The notes under the pieces: model-generated | Databases searched by the model: none | What the model was told of the DNA's origin: nothing | Seen by the model: the letters and a program-made list of their open reading frames with translations, nothing else | Origin: Rhodanobacter sp. | Lineage (GTDB): Bacteria; Pseudomonadota; Gammaproteobacteria; Xanthomonadales; Rhodanobacteraceae | Length of the DNA: 42,915 nucleotides | Direction of reading: 5' to 3' | NCBI GenBank assembly: GCA_027450005.1 | Contig: DAIDKO010000065.1 | Coordinates: 1-42,915, forward strand | Shown: positions 8,300-18,452 of the stretch, in pieces | Layout: each line of letters begins with the position of its first letter | How positions within the stretch are numbered: position 1 is the first letter of the stretch | Program-made: the position numbers and the translations under genes

Positions 8300-10054
8300 A
8301 TGAAGGAAATCGCCCCCAGCACGCCGCGATCCACCGCCGCCGAGCGGACCGACCGGCTGTTCCGCGCCGCGCTCGCACGTTGGACCGCTTCGATCTCCCC
8401 CGCCTCGCTGGAGCTGGCCTGGAACGACTGGGCCACCCACCTGGTGGCCTCGCCCGGCAAGCGGCTGGCGCTGATGCACCTGGGACTGCGGCAATGGCAG
8501 GCGCTGGCGGATTACGCCACCCGCTGCGCCCTGCCCGGTGCCGCGGCCAACGGCGGCTGCGTGACGCCGCGTCCCGGCGACCGCCGCTTCCGCGAGCCGG
8601 AGTGGGGCCGCTGGCCGTTCAACGTGCTGCAGCAGGCATTCCTGATGGCGGAGCGCTGGTGGGAGGAAGCCACCCACGGCATCGAGGGCGTGGAGAAACA
8701 CCACGCCGAGGTCGCCGGCTTTGTCGCCCGCCAGTGGCTGGACATGTGGTCGCCCGGCAACCAACTGGCCACCAACCCGGTGGTGCTGAAGGAAACCATC
8801 GAGCAGGCCGGCACCAACCTCTGGCGCGGCTGGCTCAACGCGCTGGACGACCTCGACCGGCTGGCGATCGGCGCACCGCCAGCCGGTACCGGGGACTACG
8901 CCGTCGGCCGAAACGTCGCCATCACGCCGGGCAAGGTGGTGATGAAGAACCGGCTGGCGGAACTGATCCAGTACGCGCCAGCCACGGAAAAGGTGCGGCC
9001 GGAGCCGATTCTGATCGTGCCGGCGTGGATCATGAAGTACTACATCCTGGACCTGTCGCCGCACAACTCGCTGATCCGCTACCTGGTCGACCAAGGCCAT
9101 ACCGTGTTCTGCCTGTCTTGGAAGAACCCGGGTACCGACGAGCGCGAGTTGGGGATGGATGACTACCTCAGGCTCGGCGTGATGGATGCGCTGGATGCGG
9201 TGGCGGCGATCGTGCCGACGCAGAAGGTGCACGGCGTCGGCTACTGCCTGGGCGGTACCCTGCTTTCGACGGCTGCGGCGGCCATGGCCCGCGACGGCGA
9301 CGACCGGCTCGGCTCGATGACCCTGTTCGCGGCGCAGACCGACTTCACCGAGCCGGGCGAGCTGGGCCTGTTCATCGACGAAAGCGAGGTCTCCCTGCTC
9401 GAAGCGCAGATGTCCCAGGCCGGCTACCTCACCGCCCAGCAGATGGCCGGGGCGTTCCAGATGCTGCGCTCCTACGACCTGTTGTGGTCGCGCATGGTCG
9501 GCGAGTACCTGATGGGCACGCGTCCGCCGATGAACGACCTGATGGCCTGGAACGCCGACGCCACCCGCATGCCGGCACGCATGCATTCGGAGTACCTGCG
9601 CCGGCTGTTCCTGCACAACGACCTGGCCGAGGGCCGCTTCCCGGTGGATGGCCGGCCGGTCGCACTGAGCGACATCATCCTGCCGGTGTTCGTGGTCGGC
9701 ACGCAGACCGACCACGTGGCGCCCTGGCGCTCGGTCTACAAGCTGCACTACCTCACCGTGGCCGACCTCACCTTCGTGCTGACCAGCGGCGGGCACAACG
9801 CCGGCATCGTCAGCGAACCGGGGCACCCGCACCGCAGCTACCAGCTGCTGCACCGCCAGGAAGGCGCGGCGTATATCGGTCCGGACGACTGGCTGCAGCA
9901 GGCGCCAATCCGCGACGGCTCCTGGTGGCCGGCCTGGCTGCAGTGGCTGGGCGAGCGCTCGGGCGAGCCGGGCGAGCCGCCGCCGATGGGCAATGCCCAG
10001 GCCGGCTATCGCCCGCTTGCCGCGGCGCCCGGCCACTACGTGAAGGAGACCTGA
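8300..10054 (+). CDS. phaC: Class I polyhydroxyalkanoate synthase
   Basis: A 584-residue polymerase joining (R)-3-hydroxyacyl-CoA into polyester at the granule surface. The length and layout match class I enzymes: an N-terminal helical region, then an alpha/beta hydrolase core. The catalytic triad is visible: Cys316 in the lipase-like box GYCLGGT, Asp471 in QTDHVAPW and His499 in SGGHNAG. The start at 8300 gives the family's normal N-terminus and leaves a 64-base 5' leader after the predicted transcript start; the frame could extend to 8189 but that would run through the operator. The ribosome site is weak. It heads the plus-strand island, followed by phasin and acetoacetyl-CoA reductase. No beta-ketothiolase (phaA) is present in the window, so that step must be encoded elsewhere. 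Confidence 0.94.
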   Translation: MKEIAPSTPRSTAAERTDRLFRAALARWTASISPASLELAWNDWATHLVASPGKRLALMHLGLRQWQALADYATRCALPGAAANGGCVTPRPGDRRFREPEWGRWPFNVLQQAFLMAERWWEEATHGIEGVEKHHAEVAGFVARQWLDMWSPGNQLATNPVVLKETIEQAGTNLWRGWLNALDDLDRLAIGAPPAGTGDYAVGRNVAITPGKVVMKNRLAELIQYAPATEKVRPEPILIVPAWIMKYYILDLSPHNSLIRYLVDQGHTVFCLSWKNPGTDERELGMDDYLRLGVMDALDAVAAIVPTQKVHGVGYCLGGTLLSTAAAAMARDGDDRLGSMTLFAAQTDFTEPGELGLFIDESEVSLLEAQMSQAGYLTAQQMAGAFQMLRSYDLLWSRMVGEYLMGTRPPMNDLMAWNADATRMPARMHSEYLRRLFLHNDLAEGRFPVDGRPVALSDIILPVFVVGTQTDHVAPWRSVYKLHYLTVADLTFVLTSGGHNAGIVSEPGHPHRSYQLLHRQEGAAYIGPDDWLQQAPIRDGSWWPAWLQWLGERSGEPGEPPPMGNAQAGYRPLAAAPGHYVKET

Positions 10055-10167
10055 GCCGGGACAGGGCGAACGGCGGCGGTGGCTGAACGCGAGGAAACAA
10101 ACACGCCGCCCTGCCCCTCCCACCACTCAAGCGCCCGCACGGATTGTCACGGAACGCAACCAACTTA

Positions 10168-10192
10168 GCGGGCGACAGCCGGTATCGCCCGC
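10168..10192 (+). other. Intercistronic hairpin between phaC and phasin
   Basis: A perfect 8-bp stem (GCGGGCGA / TCGCCCGC) with a 9-base loop, in the 201-bp gap between phaC and the phasin gene. It is not followed by a T-run, so it may act in RNA processing or stability, letting phasin accumulate in excess of the synthase. The rest of the gap shows no gene and no clear promoter. Confidence 0.4.
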
Positions 10193-10255
10193 GATGACCA
10201 CCCGATGGATGCCGGCCTCACGCCCAACACCGCAAGCGAAGCTAAGGAGACGATC

Positions 10256-10747
10256 ATGAGCATCGATACCAACCTTCCGATGGAGCTGTACAAGGCCAAC
10301 GTCCAGTTGTGGTTGAACATGGGCCTGCTGCTGCAGGAGGCCCGCCAGCAATGGGCCGACCTCGGCGACAAGACGCTGGGTGACGACGTGGAGGAAACCC
10401 GCAAGGAACTGGAGGAGCTGTCCCGCGCCAGCGACTGGAAGGACCTCTCCAACCTGCCCGGCAGCACCGCCTGGCGCCGCATGCAGAAGCGCGTCGGCGA
10501 CGCGCAGGCCTGCACCGAGACCGCGATCGCCGAACAGACCCGTTTCATCGCCGGCATCCAGCATGCGCTTGGGGATTGGCAGAAATCGCTCGCCCGGGCC
10601 TTCAGCGATGCCGGCAAGTCGCTGCCGATGGGCGTGCCGATGAAGGACGCGATGCCCGATTTCGGCGCGATGATGGCGATGTTCACGCCGGCTCCGACCA
10701 ACATCGGCGCGAAAAACGCCGGCAAGGGCAAGAACGATGCGCACTGA
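10256..10747 (+). CDS. Phasin family protein
   Basis: A 163-residue, mostly helical protein without a signal peptide, containing the motifs of polyhydroxyalkanoate granule proteins: an N-terminal helix with LWLNMGLLLQEARQQW, a long charged helical middle (EETRKELEELSRASDWKDL) and a Met/Pro-rich tail. Phasins coat polyester granules and limit their size. The ATG at 10256 has AAGGAG at good spacing; an in-frame ATG at 10205 has none. It ends 11 bases inside the start of the reductase gene, so the two are probably co-translated. The sequence is less conserved than phaC, so the call leans on both the helical pattern and its place between phaC and phaB. Confidence 0.78.
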   Translation: MSIDTNLPMELYKANVQLWLNMGLLLQEARQQWADLGDKTLGDDVEETRKELEELSRASDWKDLSNLPGSTAWRRMQKRVGDAQACTETAIAEQTRFIAGIQHALGDWQKSLARAFSDAGKSLPMGVPMKDAMPDFGAMMAMFTPAPTNIGAKNAGKGKNDAH

Positions 10748-11483
10748 ACACACCGCCGTCGTCACCGGCGGAATGGGCTGCCTGGGCGAGGCGATTGCCA
10801 AGGCTCTGCACGATGCCGGCTTCCGGGTGATCGTCACCCACTCGCCCGGCCGCGGCAACGTCCAGGCCTGGCTGGCCGAACACGCCGCCCAGGGCCGCAA
10901 CTACCTGACCTATGCCATGGACGTGACCGATGCCGCCTCCTGCGCGGCCTGCGCCGAGCGCATCCGCGCCGACGGCCACGCGGTGGACATCCTGGTCAAC
11001 AACGCCGGCATCACCCGCGACGCCAGCTTCCGCAAGATGCAGAAGGTGGATTGGGACACGGTGATGCGCACCAACCTCGATTCGCTGTTCAACGTGACCA
11101 AGGTCTTCGTCGAGGACATGCTCGACGGCGGCTGGGGACGCATCGTCAACATCGCCTCGGTCAACGGCTCCAAGGGCGCGTTCGGCCAGACCAACTACGC
11201 CGCGTCCAAGGCCGGCATGCACGGCTTCACCAAGGCGCTGGCGCTGGAGCTGGCGACCAAGGGTGTCACCGTCAACACGGTGTCGCCGGGCTATCTGCAG
11301 ACGCGCATGGTGATGGCAGTGCCCGAGGAAGTGCTCAGGACCAAGGTGTTGTCGCAGATCCCGATGGGGCGGCTGGGCCGCACCGACGAGGTCGCTGCGC
11401 TGGTCGCCTTCGTCTGCAGCGACGCGGCCGCCTTCATGACCGGTGCCAACCTGGCGATGAACGGCGGCCAGCACATGGCCTGA
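10737..11483 (+). CDS. phaB: Acetoacetyl-CoA reductase
   Basis: A 248-residue short-chain dehydrogenase. The cofactor-binding glycine motif is TGGMGCLG at residues 10-17. The catalytic residues are Ser141, Tyr154 and Lys158 (the NYAASK motif). The stretches NNAGITRD, SVNGSKGAFGQTNY and TVSPGY closely resemble the NADPH-dependent acetoacetyl-CoA reductase PhaB rather than FabG. It makes (R)-3-hydroxybutyryl-CoA, the substrate of the synthase. The start overlaps the phasin gene by 11 bases. Transcription probably continues from phaC. Confidence 0.9.
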   Translation: MRTEHTAVVTGGMGCLGEAIAKALHDAGFRVIVTHSPGRGNVQAWLAEHAAQGRNYLTYAMDVTDAASCAACAERIRADGHAVDILVNNAGITRDASFRKMQKVDWDTVMRTNLDSLFNVTKVFVEDMLDGGWGRIVNIASVNGSKGAFGQTNYAASKAGMHGFTKALALELATKGVTVNTVSPGYLQTRMVMAVPEEVLRTKVLSQIPMGRLGRTDEVAALVAFVCSDAAAFMTGANLAMNGGQHMA

Positions 11484-11513
11484 TCCCCCTCCACGGACCC
11501 AAGGAGCGCGTCC

Positions 11514-12959
11514 ATGCCGGACACCCCTGCCATCCCCGCCGGCGCACCCGGCGACACGGACGATATCCACTACATCCGTAACCGCACCTTCGACGAGATC
11601 GCGGTAGGCGACAGCGCGGTGATCGACCGTACGCTGACCGCGGCGGACATCCAGTTGTTCGCGGTGATGTCCGGCGACGTCAACCCGCAGCACCTGGACC
11701 CGGACTTCGCCGCGTCCACCCGCTTCCACGGCGTGATCGCCCACGGCATGTGGGGCGCGGCGCTGATCTCGGCCGTACTCGGCACGCGCCTGCCCGGCCC
11801 CGGCACGATCTACCTGTCGCAGACACTGAAGTTCCTCGCCCCGGTGCGCATCGGCGACACGCTGAGCATCCGGGTCACCGTGCGATCGAAGGACACAGCA
11901 CATCAGCGGCTGGTGCTCGACTGCCGCTGCATCGACCAAGCCGGTCAGTGCGCAATCGAGGGCGAGGCCGAGGTGCTCGCGCCCACCGAGCGGATCGTGC
12001 GGCCGCGCGCCACTCTTCCGGAAGTGCGCCTCACCGGCGGCAACAACGGCGTGCAGCGCCTGCTCGCCTACGTGCGGCCGTTCGGCGCGATTCGCGTGGC
12101 CGTGGTGCATCCCTGCGACGAGTCCAGCCTGGGCGGTGCCGTCGACGCCTGGCGCGGCGGGCTGATCAAACCGGTGCTGGTGGCGCCGCGCGAGCGTATC
12201 GAGGCGGTCGCTGCCACGGCCGGATTCGACCTGACCGGCATCGCGATCGAGGACGTGCCGCACAGCCACGCCGCCGCGACCCGCGCGGTGGAGCTAGCCG
12301 CCGCCGGCCAGGTCGACGCACTGATGAAGGGCAGCCTGCACACCGACGAGCTCATGGCCGCAGTAGTCGCCGCGGGCAGCGGGCTGCGCACCAAGCGACG
12401 GATCAGCCACTGCTTCGTGATGCAGACGCCGGCCTACCCGCGGCCAATCATCATCACCGACGCGGCGATCAACATCGCGCCGACGCTGGAGGAGAAGGCC
12501 GACATCATCCGCAACGCCATCGACCTGGCCCAGGTGATCGGCGTGGCGCAGCCGCGCGTGGCGATCCTAGCCGCGGTGGAAACGGTCAACCCGCACATGC
12601 CGGCCACGCTGGACGCGGCGGCGCTGTGCAAGATGGCCGACCGCGGCCAGATCGAGGGCGGCGTGCTCGACGGTCCGCTGGCGTTGGACAACGCGGTGTC
12701 GGCGGCCGCCGCGCGGATCAAGGGCATCGTCTCGCCGGTGGCCGGCCAGGCTGATGTGCTGGTGGTGCCTGATCTGGAGAGCGGCAACATGCTGGCCAAG
12801 CAGCTGGAATACCTCGGCGGTGCGGCCAGCGTCGGCATCGTGATCGGCGCGAAGGTGCCGATCGTGCTCACCAGCCGCGCCGATTCGCGCGAGTCGCGCA
12901 TGGCCTCCTGCGCGGTGGCACTGCTGCTGGCGCACCACTACCGGACGCATCCGCTGTGA
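11514..12959 (+). CDS. MaoC-like enoyl-CoA hydratase fused to phosphate acetyl/butyryltransferase
   Basis: A 481-residue two-domain protein. Residues about 20-155 form a hot-dog (R)-hydratase domain with the motif Asp55-x4-His60 (SGDVNPQHLD) and the following FHGVIAHGMWG, the catalytic pattern of PhaJ-type enzymes. Residues about 175-478 form a phosphate acetyl/butyryltransferase domain (MKGSLHTDELM, ITDAAINIAP, ANPHMP-like VNPHMPAT, PDLESGNMLAKQL). It could supply (R)-3-hydroxyacyl-CoA from enoyl-CoA and exchange acyl-CoA with acyl-phosphate. An AAGGAG site lies 7 bases before the ATG. Its stop overlaps the acetate kinase start (GTGA), so the Pta and Ack steps are translationally coupled. 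Whether the second domain prefers acetyl or butyryl groups cannot be told from sequence. Confidence 0.9.
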   Translation: MPDTPAIPAGAPGDTDDIHYIRNRTFDEIAVGDSAVIDRTLTAADIQLFAVMSGDVNPQHLDPDFAASTRFHGVIAHGMWGAALISAVLGTRLPGPGTIYLSQTLKFLAPVRIGDTLSIRVTVRSKDTAHQRLVLDCRCIDQAGQCAIEGEAEVLAPTERIVRPRATLPEVRLTGGNNGVQRLLAYVRPFGAIRVAVVHPCDESSLGGAVDAWRGGLIKPVLVAPRERIEAVAATAGFDLTGIAIEDVPHSHAAATRAVELAAAGQVDALMKGSLHTDELMAAVVAAGSGLRTKRRISHCFVMQTPAYPRPIIITDAAINIAPTLEEKADIIRNAIDLAQVIGVAQPRVAILAAVETVNPHMPATLDAAALCKMADRGQIEGGVLDGPLALDNAVSAAAARIKGIVSPVAGQADVLVVPDLESGNMLAKQLEYLGGAASVGIVIGAKVPIVLTSRADSRESRMASCAVALLLAHHYRTHPL

Positions 12960-14175
12960 ATGCCTTACCGATGAACCAGACCAGCGGCGACCGGCTGCTG
13001 GTGCTCAACTGCGGCTCGTCCAGCATCAAGTTCGCGCTGTTCGATGCAAACGTGTCACCGCTGCCGCGCCGGCCGGTGTGGAGCGGCAAGGTGGAAGGCA
13101 TCACCGGGACGGCACCGCTTTACAAGGCGGCCGGCGAATCCGACGCCACGCTCACGCTGGACGCGACCGACCCGTACAACGGTGCGCTGATGCATATCCG
13201 CACGCGCCTGCAGGCGCGCCTCGGCGACCGCCGGCTGGCGGCGGTGGCGCATCGCGTGGTGCACGGCGGCAGCAAATACTTCGCGCCGGTACGGGTGGAC
13301 GCCGCGGTGCTCACCGAGCTTCGCAGCTACATCCCGCTGGCGCCGCTGCACCAGCCATTCGCGCTGGAGGCGATCGAGGCCCTGCTCGGCCTGCACCCGG
13401 AGTTGCCGCAGGTGGCCTGTTTCGATACCGCCTTCCACCACACGGTGCCCAAGGTCGAGCAGATGCTGCCGCTGCCGCGTGTCCTGTGGGACGAGGGTCT
13501 GCGCCGCTATGGCTTCCACGGCCTATCCTACGCCTACATGGCGACGGCGCTAGCCGAGCGCTACGGCGACGCCGCGCGCGGCCGCACGATCTGCGCCCAC
13601 CTGGGCAACGGCGCCAGCCTGTGCGCGATGCGCGACCTGCGCAGCGTCGCCACCACGATGGGCTTTTCCGCGCTGGACGGCCTGATGATGGGCACGCGCT
13701 GCGGCACGCTCGATCCCGGCGCCTTGCTGTACCTGATGCAGATCCGCGGGCTTGGCATCGACCAGGTCGGCCATATGCTCTATCACGCGTCCGGATTGCT
13801 GGGCGTCTCCGGCGTGTCGTCGGATCCAGGCGAGCTGCTGCCGCGCGAGGACGAAGCGCCGGTGGCCGAGGCGCTGGCCCTCTACGTGCGACGCATCGTG
13901 CGCGAGATCGGCGCGCTCGCCGCGGTGCTGGGCGGGCTGGACCTGCTGGTATTCACCGCCGGCATCGGCGAACACAACGCGGTGATCCGCGAGCGGGTCT
14001 GCGCGGCGCTGGGCTGGCTGGGCGTGGCGCTGGACGGCGGCGCCAACGCCGCCCACGCGGCCGTCATCTCCGCGCCGGAGAGCCGCGTGCGGGTGGCGGT
14101 CGAGCCGACCAACGAGGAGTGGATCGCCGCCCGCGCCGCTGTCGACCTGCTGCAAGGGGACCGCTCCGTTTCGGA

Positions 14176-14179
<4 letters not shown>
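12956..14179 (+). CDS. ackA: Acetate kinase
   Basis: A 407-residue acetokinase. Its motifs follow the family order: LVLNCGSSSIKFALFD near the start, HRVVHGGSKY, FDTAFHHTVP, RYGFHGLSY, HLGNGASLCA, GLMMGTRCGTLDPG, VFTAGIGEHNA and VEPTNEEWIAAR at the end. It converts acetyl-phosphate plus ADP to acetate plus ATP, and here could take acetyl-phosphate from both the Pta domain upstream and the phosphoketolase downstream. The GTG at 12956 overlaps the previous stop; an ATG at 12971 is an alternative and neither has a strong ribosome site, fitting translational coupling. The stop codon lies inside the second FNR-type box. Confidence 0.93.
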
Positions 14180-16103
<1,924 letters not shown>

Positions 16104-16107
<4 letters not shown>

Positions 16108-16406
16108 GTGCGCCGGCTCCCGCCCGTGGTCCGGACGACCGTCGCGACCCGACCGCCGCCGCGGCCCGTCGCGCACACCAGCGCGACCAGAAGAACCGTC
16201 ACGATCCGGCCACCCCGGCCAGCCTCCGGCTGGCGCAGATCGGCGTGCTGGGCTGGACCATCGTCGCGCCGATCCTGCTCGGCCTGCTCGCCGGCCACTG
16301 GCTGGATCGCTGGCTCCATACCGGCGTGACCTTCGCCGCCGCCCTGCTCACCGTCGGCGCCGCGCTGGGCCTGTGGTTCGCCTGGCGCTGGATGCATCGT
16401 CAATGA
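16104..16406 (+). CDS. atpQ: N-type ATPase-associated membrane protein AtpQ
   Basis: A 100-residue protein with a charged, Arg-rich cytosolic N-terminus (about 1-42) and two membrane segments (about 46-66 and 74-95), the pattern of AtpI/Gca1-like proteins. Position three in the operon, immediately before atpR, matches the two small genes found only in N-ATPase operons. AtpQ may assist assembly of the c ring; its exact function is not established. It overlaps atpC by 4 bases. Confidence 0.82.
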
Positions 16407-16416
16407 GGAACCCACC

Positions 16417-16734
16417 ATGACCCTGCCGCTCACCGCGCTCCCCTACGCCTCCGCCGTCGGTATCGGCCTGTTCGGTGGCGGCGTGGTCGGCTTGGTGCAT
16501 TTCATCGGGTTGCGTTATTCGCTGCGCCTGCTGACCACCGGACGCACCGGACTGGCGCTGGCCTCGCAGCTGCTGCGCGTACTGCTCAGTGCCCTGCTGC
16601 TGGCCATGCTGTTCCACTTCGGCCTGGCCGTCCTGCTGGCCGGATTCGTCGGCTTCCTGCTGGCGCGGCATGCGCTGTTGCGCGAGCGTGCAGCACGCGA
16701 TGTCAGGCCCATCGTCGAGGGATCCCGCCGATGA
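16417..16734 (+). CDS. atpR: N-type ATPase-associated membrane protein AtpR
   Basis: A 105-residue hydrophobic protein with about three membrane segments (residues 8-30, 45-64 and 65-83), including the glycine-rich VGIGLFGGGVVGLVHFIGLR. Charged residues lie within or beside the membrane helices (Arg33, Arg54, Arg79). AtpR is unique to N-ATPases and is thought to act with the a subunit or in c-ring assembly. Eleven bases separate it from atpQ (GAGGAA site in the gap) and it overlaps atpB by 4 bases. Confidence 0.82.
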   Translation: MTLPLTALPYASAVGIGLFGGGVVGLVHFIGLRYSLRLLTTGRTGLALASQLLRVLLSALLLAMLFHFGLAVLLAGFVGFLLARHALLRERAARDVRPIVEGSRR

Positions 16735-17447
16735 TCGGCTCGCCGCTGCGCACCGACGTACTGTTCCACCTCGGCCCGGTCCCGGTGAGCTCGGCCGTGG
16801 CGGTGAGCTGGGGGATCATGGCGCTGCTGGTGCTGGGCGCCTGGCTGGCCACACGACGCCTGGCGTTGCGCCCGTCGCGCACGCAGGTCGTGCTGGAACT
16901 GCTGGTGGAGACCATCGACGCGCAGGTCCACGACACCATGCAGGTGGACCCGGCGCCGTACCGCGCGCTGATCGGCAGCATCTTCCTGTTCGTGCTGGCC
17001 GCGAACTGGTCGGGCCTGGTGCCCGGGATCGAACCACCCACCGCGCACCTGGAAACGGACGCCGCGCTGGCCGGCATCGTGTTCTTCGCCACCATCGTGT
17101 TCGGCCTGCGCGCCCGCGGCGTGCGCGGCTACCTGGCGAGCTTCGCCGAGCCGGGCTGGCTGATGGTGCCGCTGAACCTGGTGGAGCAGGTCACCCGCAC
17201 CTTCTCGCTGATGGTGCGCCTGTTCGGCAACGTGATGAGTGGCGTGTTCGTGGTCGGCATCGCGCTGTCGCTGGCCGGGCTGATCGTGCCGATCCCGTTC
17301 ATGGCGCTGGACCTGCTCACCGGCGCCATCCAGGCCTACATCTTCAGCGTGCTGGCGATGGTATTCATCGGCGCCGCCGTGCACCCCGCCCCACCCTCCC
17401 GCGCGCCGGACGCGCCTGCATCATCCGATCGGAGAGACCCGTCATGA
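16731..17447 (+). CDS. atpB: N-type ATPase subunit a
   Basis: A 238-residue subunit a with five or so membrane segments, forming the ion half-channels beside the c ring. The essential arginine is Arg163 in the motif FSLMVRLFGNVMSG. The final membrane stretch has IQAYIFSVLAMVFIGAA, also typical. It is preceded and followed by 4-base ATGA overlaps with atpR and atpE. The last 25 or so residues are Pro/Asp/Arg-rich and hydrophilic. Confidence 0.92.
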   Translation: MIGSPLRTDVLFHLGPVPVSSAVAVSWGIMALLVLGAWLATRRLALRPSRTQVVLELLVETIDAQVHDTMQVDPAPYRALIGSIFLFVLAANWSGLVPGIEPPTAHLETDAALAGIVFFATIVFGLRARGVRGYLASFAEPGWLMVPLNLVEQVTRTFSLMVRLFGNVMSGVFVVGIALSLAGLIVPIPFMALDLLTGAIQAYIFSVLAMVFIGAAVHPAPPSRAPDAPASSDRRDPS

Positions 17448-17692
17448 CCGACCTCATTCCCGTTGTCAGCATCCTCGCCGCCGCGCTATCGGTGAGCTTC
17501 GGCGCGATCGGCCCGGCGCTTGCCGAAGGCCGCGCGGTGGCCGCGGCGATGGACGCGATCGCCCGCCAGCCCGAATCGGCCGGCACGCTCTCGCGCACGC
17601 TGTTCGTGGGCTTGGCGATGATCGAGACCATGGCGATCTACTGCCTGGTCATTGCGATCCTGCTGCTGTTCGCCAACCCGTTCCTGAAGTGA
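17444..17692 (+). CDS. atpE: N-type ATPase subunit c (rotor ring)
   Basis: An 82-residue hairpin of two membrane helices joined by the polar loop ARQPE (residues 40-44). The ion-binding carboxylate is Glu61 in AMIETMAIY, followed by Thr62 and Tyr66, the pattern of sodium-type c subunits (E-S/T-x3-Y). On helix 1, aligning through the loop, Glu28 occupies the place of the sodium ligand Gln32 in the Ilyobacter c subunit, so each c subunit carries two carboxylates. The start codon overlaps the atpB stop. Ion specificity cannot be settled from sequence: the Thr/Tyr ligands favour sodium, while the only N-type ring I recall being tested (Burkholderia pseudomallei) was reported to be proton-specific. 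Confidence 0.93.
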   Translation: MTDLIPVVSILAAALSVSFGAIGPALAEGRAVAAAMDAIARQPESAGTLSRTLFVGLAMIETMAIYCLVIAILLLFANPFLK

Positions 17693-17705
17693 GCGCCGAC
17701 ACCTG

Positions 17706-18452
17706 ATGAAGATCGACTTCTGGACGCTGGCGCTGCAGGCGATCAATGCCCTGGTGTTGATCTGGCTGCTGGCGCGCGTGCTGTATCGCCCGGTGGTGCG
17801 GGTGATCGCACAGCGGCGCAATGCGGCGGCGAAGCTGCTGGCCGACGCCGAGGCCGAACGCGATCGCGCCCGCCAGGCCACGGCGGCGGCGCAAGCACAG
17901 CAGGCCGAGCTCGCCGTCGGGCGCGAGGCGGCGATGAAAGCCGCGCAGGCTGACGCCGACGCCGCGCGCACCCACCTGCTGGCCGCCGCGCAGGCCGAGG
18001 CCGAAACCTTGCGCCAGCGGGCGCAGGCCGAACAGGACAAGCAGCTCGCCGCGCAGCAACGCGCCGACGAGCAGCGTGCCGCTATGCTGTCCGTCGACAT
18101 CGCCGGACGGCTACTCGAACGCCTGCCCGCCTCGACGCGTGTCGCGGGTTTTCTCGACGATCTCGTCGCCTCGCTGCAGGTGCTGCCGGAGTCGCAGCGG
18201 CAGCAGCTCGCCCAAGCTGCCACGCCACTCGCGCTGGTGGCACCACGCGCGCTGGATGCCGACGAACGGCAGCGCTGCATGTCGGCGATCCAGCAGGCCA
18301 TCGGCCGCACCGCAGCGCTGCAGACCACGGTCGACCCGAACCTGATCGCCGGGCTGGAGCTGCGCAGTCCCGACCTGGTGCTCAGTAATCACCTGCGCGC
18401 CGATCTCGACCATCTCCAGCACGAGCTGACCCATGCCGACGGACACGCCTGA
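17706..18452 (+). CDS. atpF: N-type ATPase subunit b with delta-like C-terminus
   Basis: A 248-residue subunit, much longer than the usual b of about 156. One N-terminal membrane segment (about residues 6-27) is followed by a long Ala/Gln/Glu-rich coiled coil to about 125. The C-terminal 110 residues look like a delta subunit: the end has [18 protein letters not shown] followed by LRADLDHLQ, matching the conserved VDxxLIGGxxxxxxDxxxDxSxRxxLxxL of delta. No separate delta gene exists in the operon, so this protein probably provides both the peripheral stalk and its attachment to the head. It overlaps atpA by 20 bases. Confidence 0.9.
   Translation: MKIDFWTLALQAINALVLIWLLARVLYRPVVRVIAQRRNAAAKLLADAEAERDRARQATAAAQAQQAELAVGREAAMKAAQADADAARTHLLAAAQAEAETLRQRAQAEQDKQLAAQQRADEQRAAMLSVDIAGRLLERLPASTRVAGFLDDLVASLQVLPESQRQQLAQAATPLALVAPRALDADERQRCMSAIQQAIGRTAALQTTVDPNLIAGLELRSPDLVLSNHLRADLDHLQHELTHADGHA

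Noticed and set aside
8177..10126. A 649-residue open frame on the minus strand opposite phaC
   Set aside because: Mirror frame of a well-supported gene; His/Arg/Gln-rich with no domain.
10683..12269. A 528-residue open frame on the minus strand
   Set aside because: It runs opposite phaB and the MaoC-Pta gene, both certain from their catalytic motifs; no homology visible.
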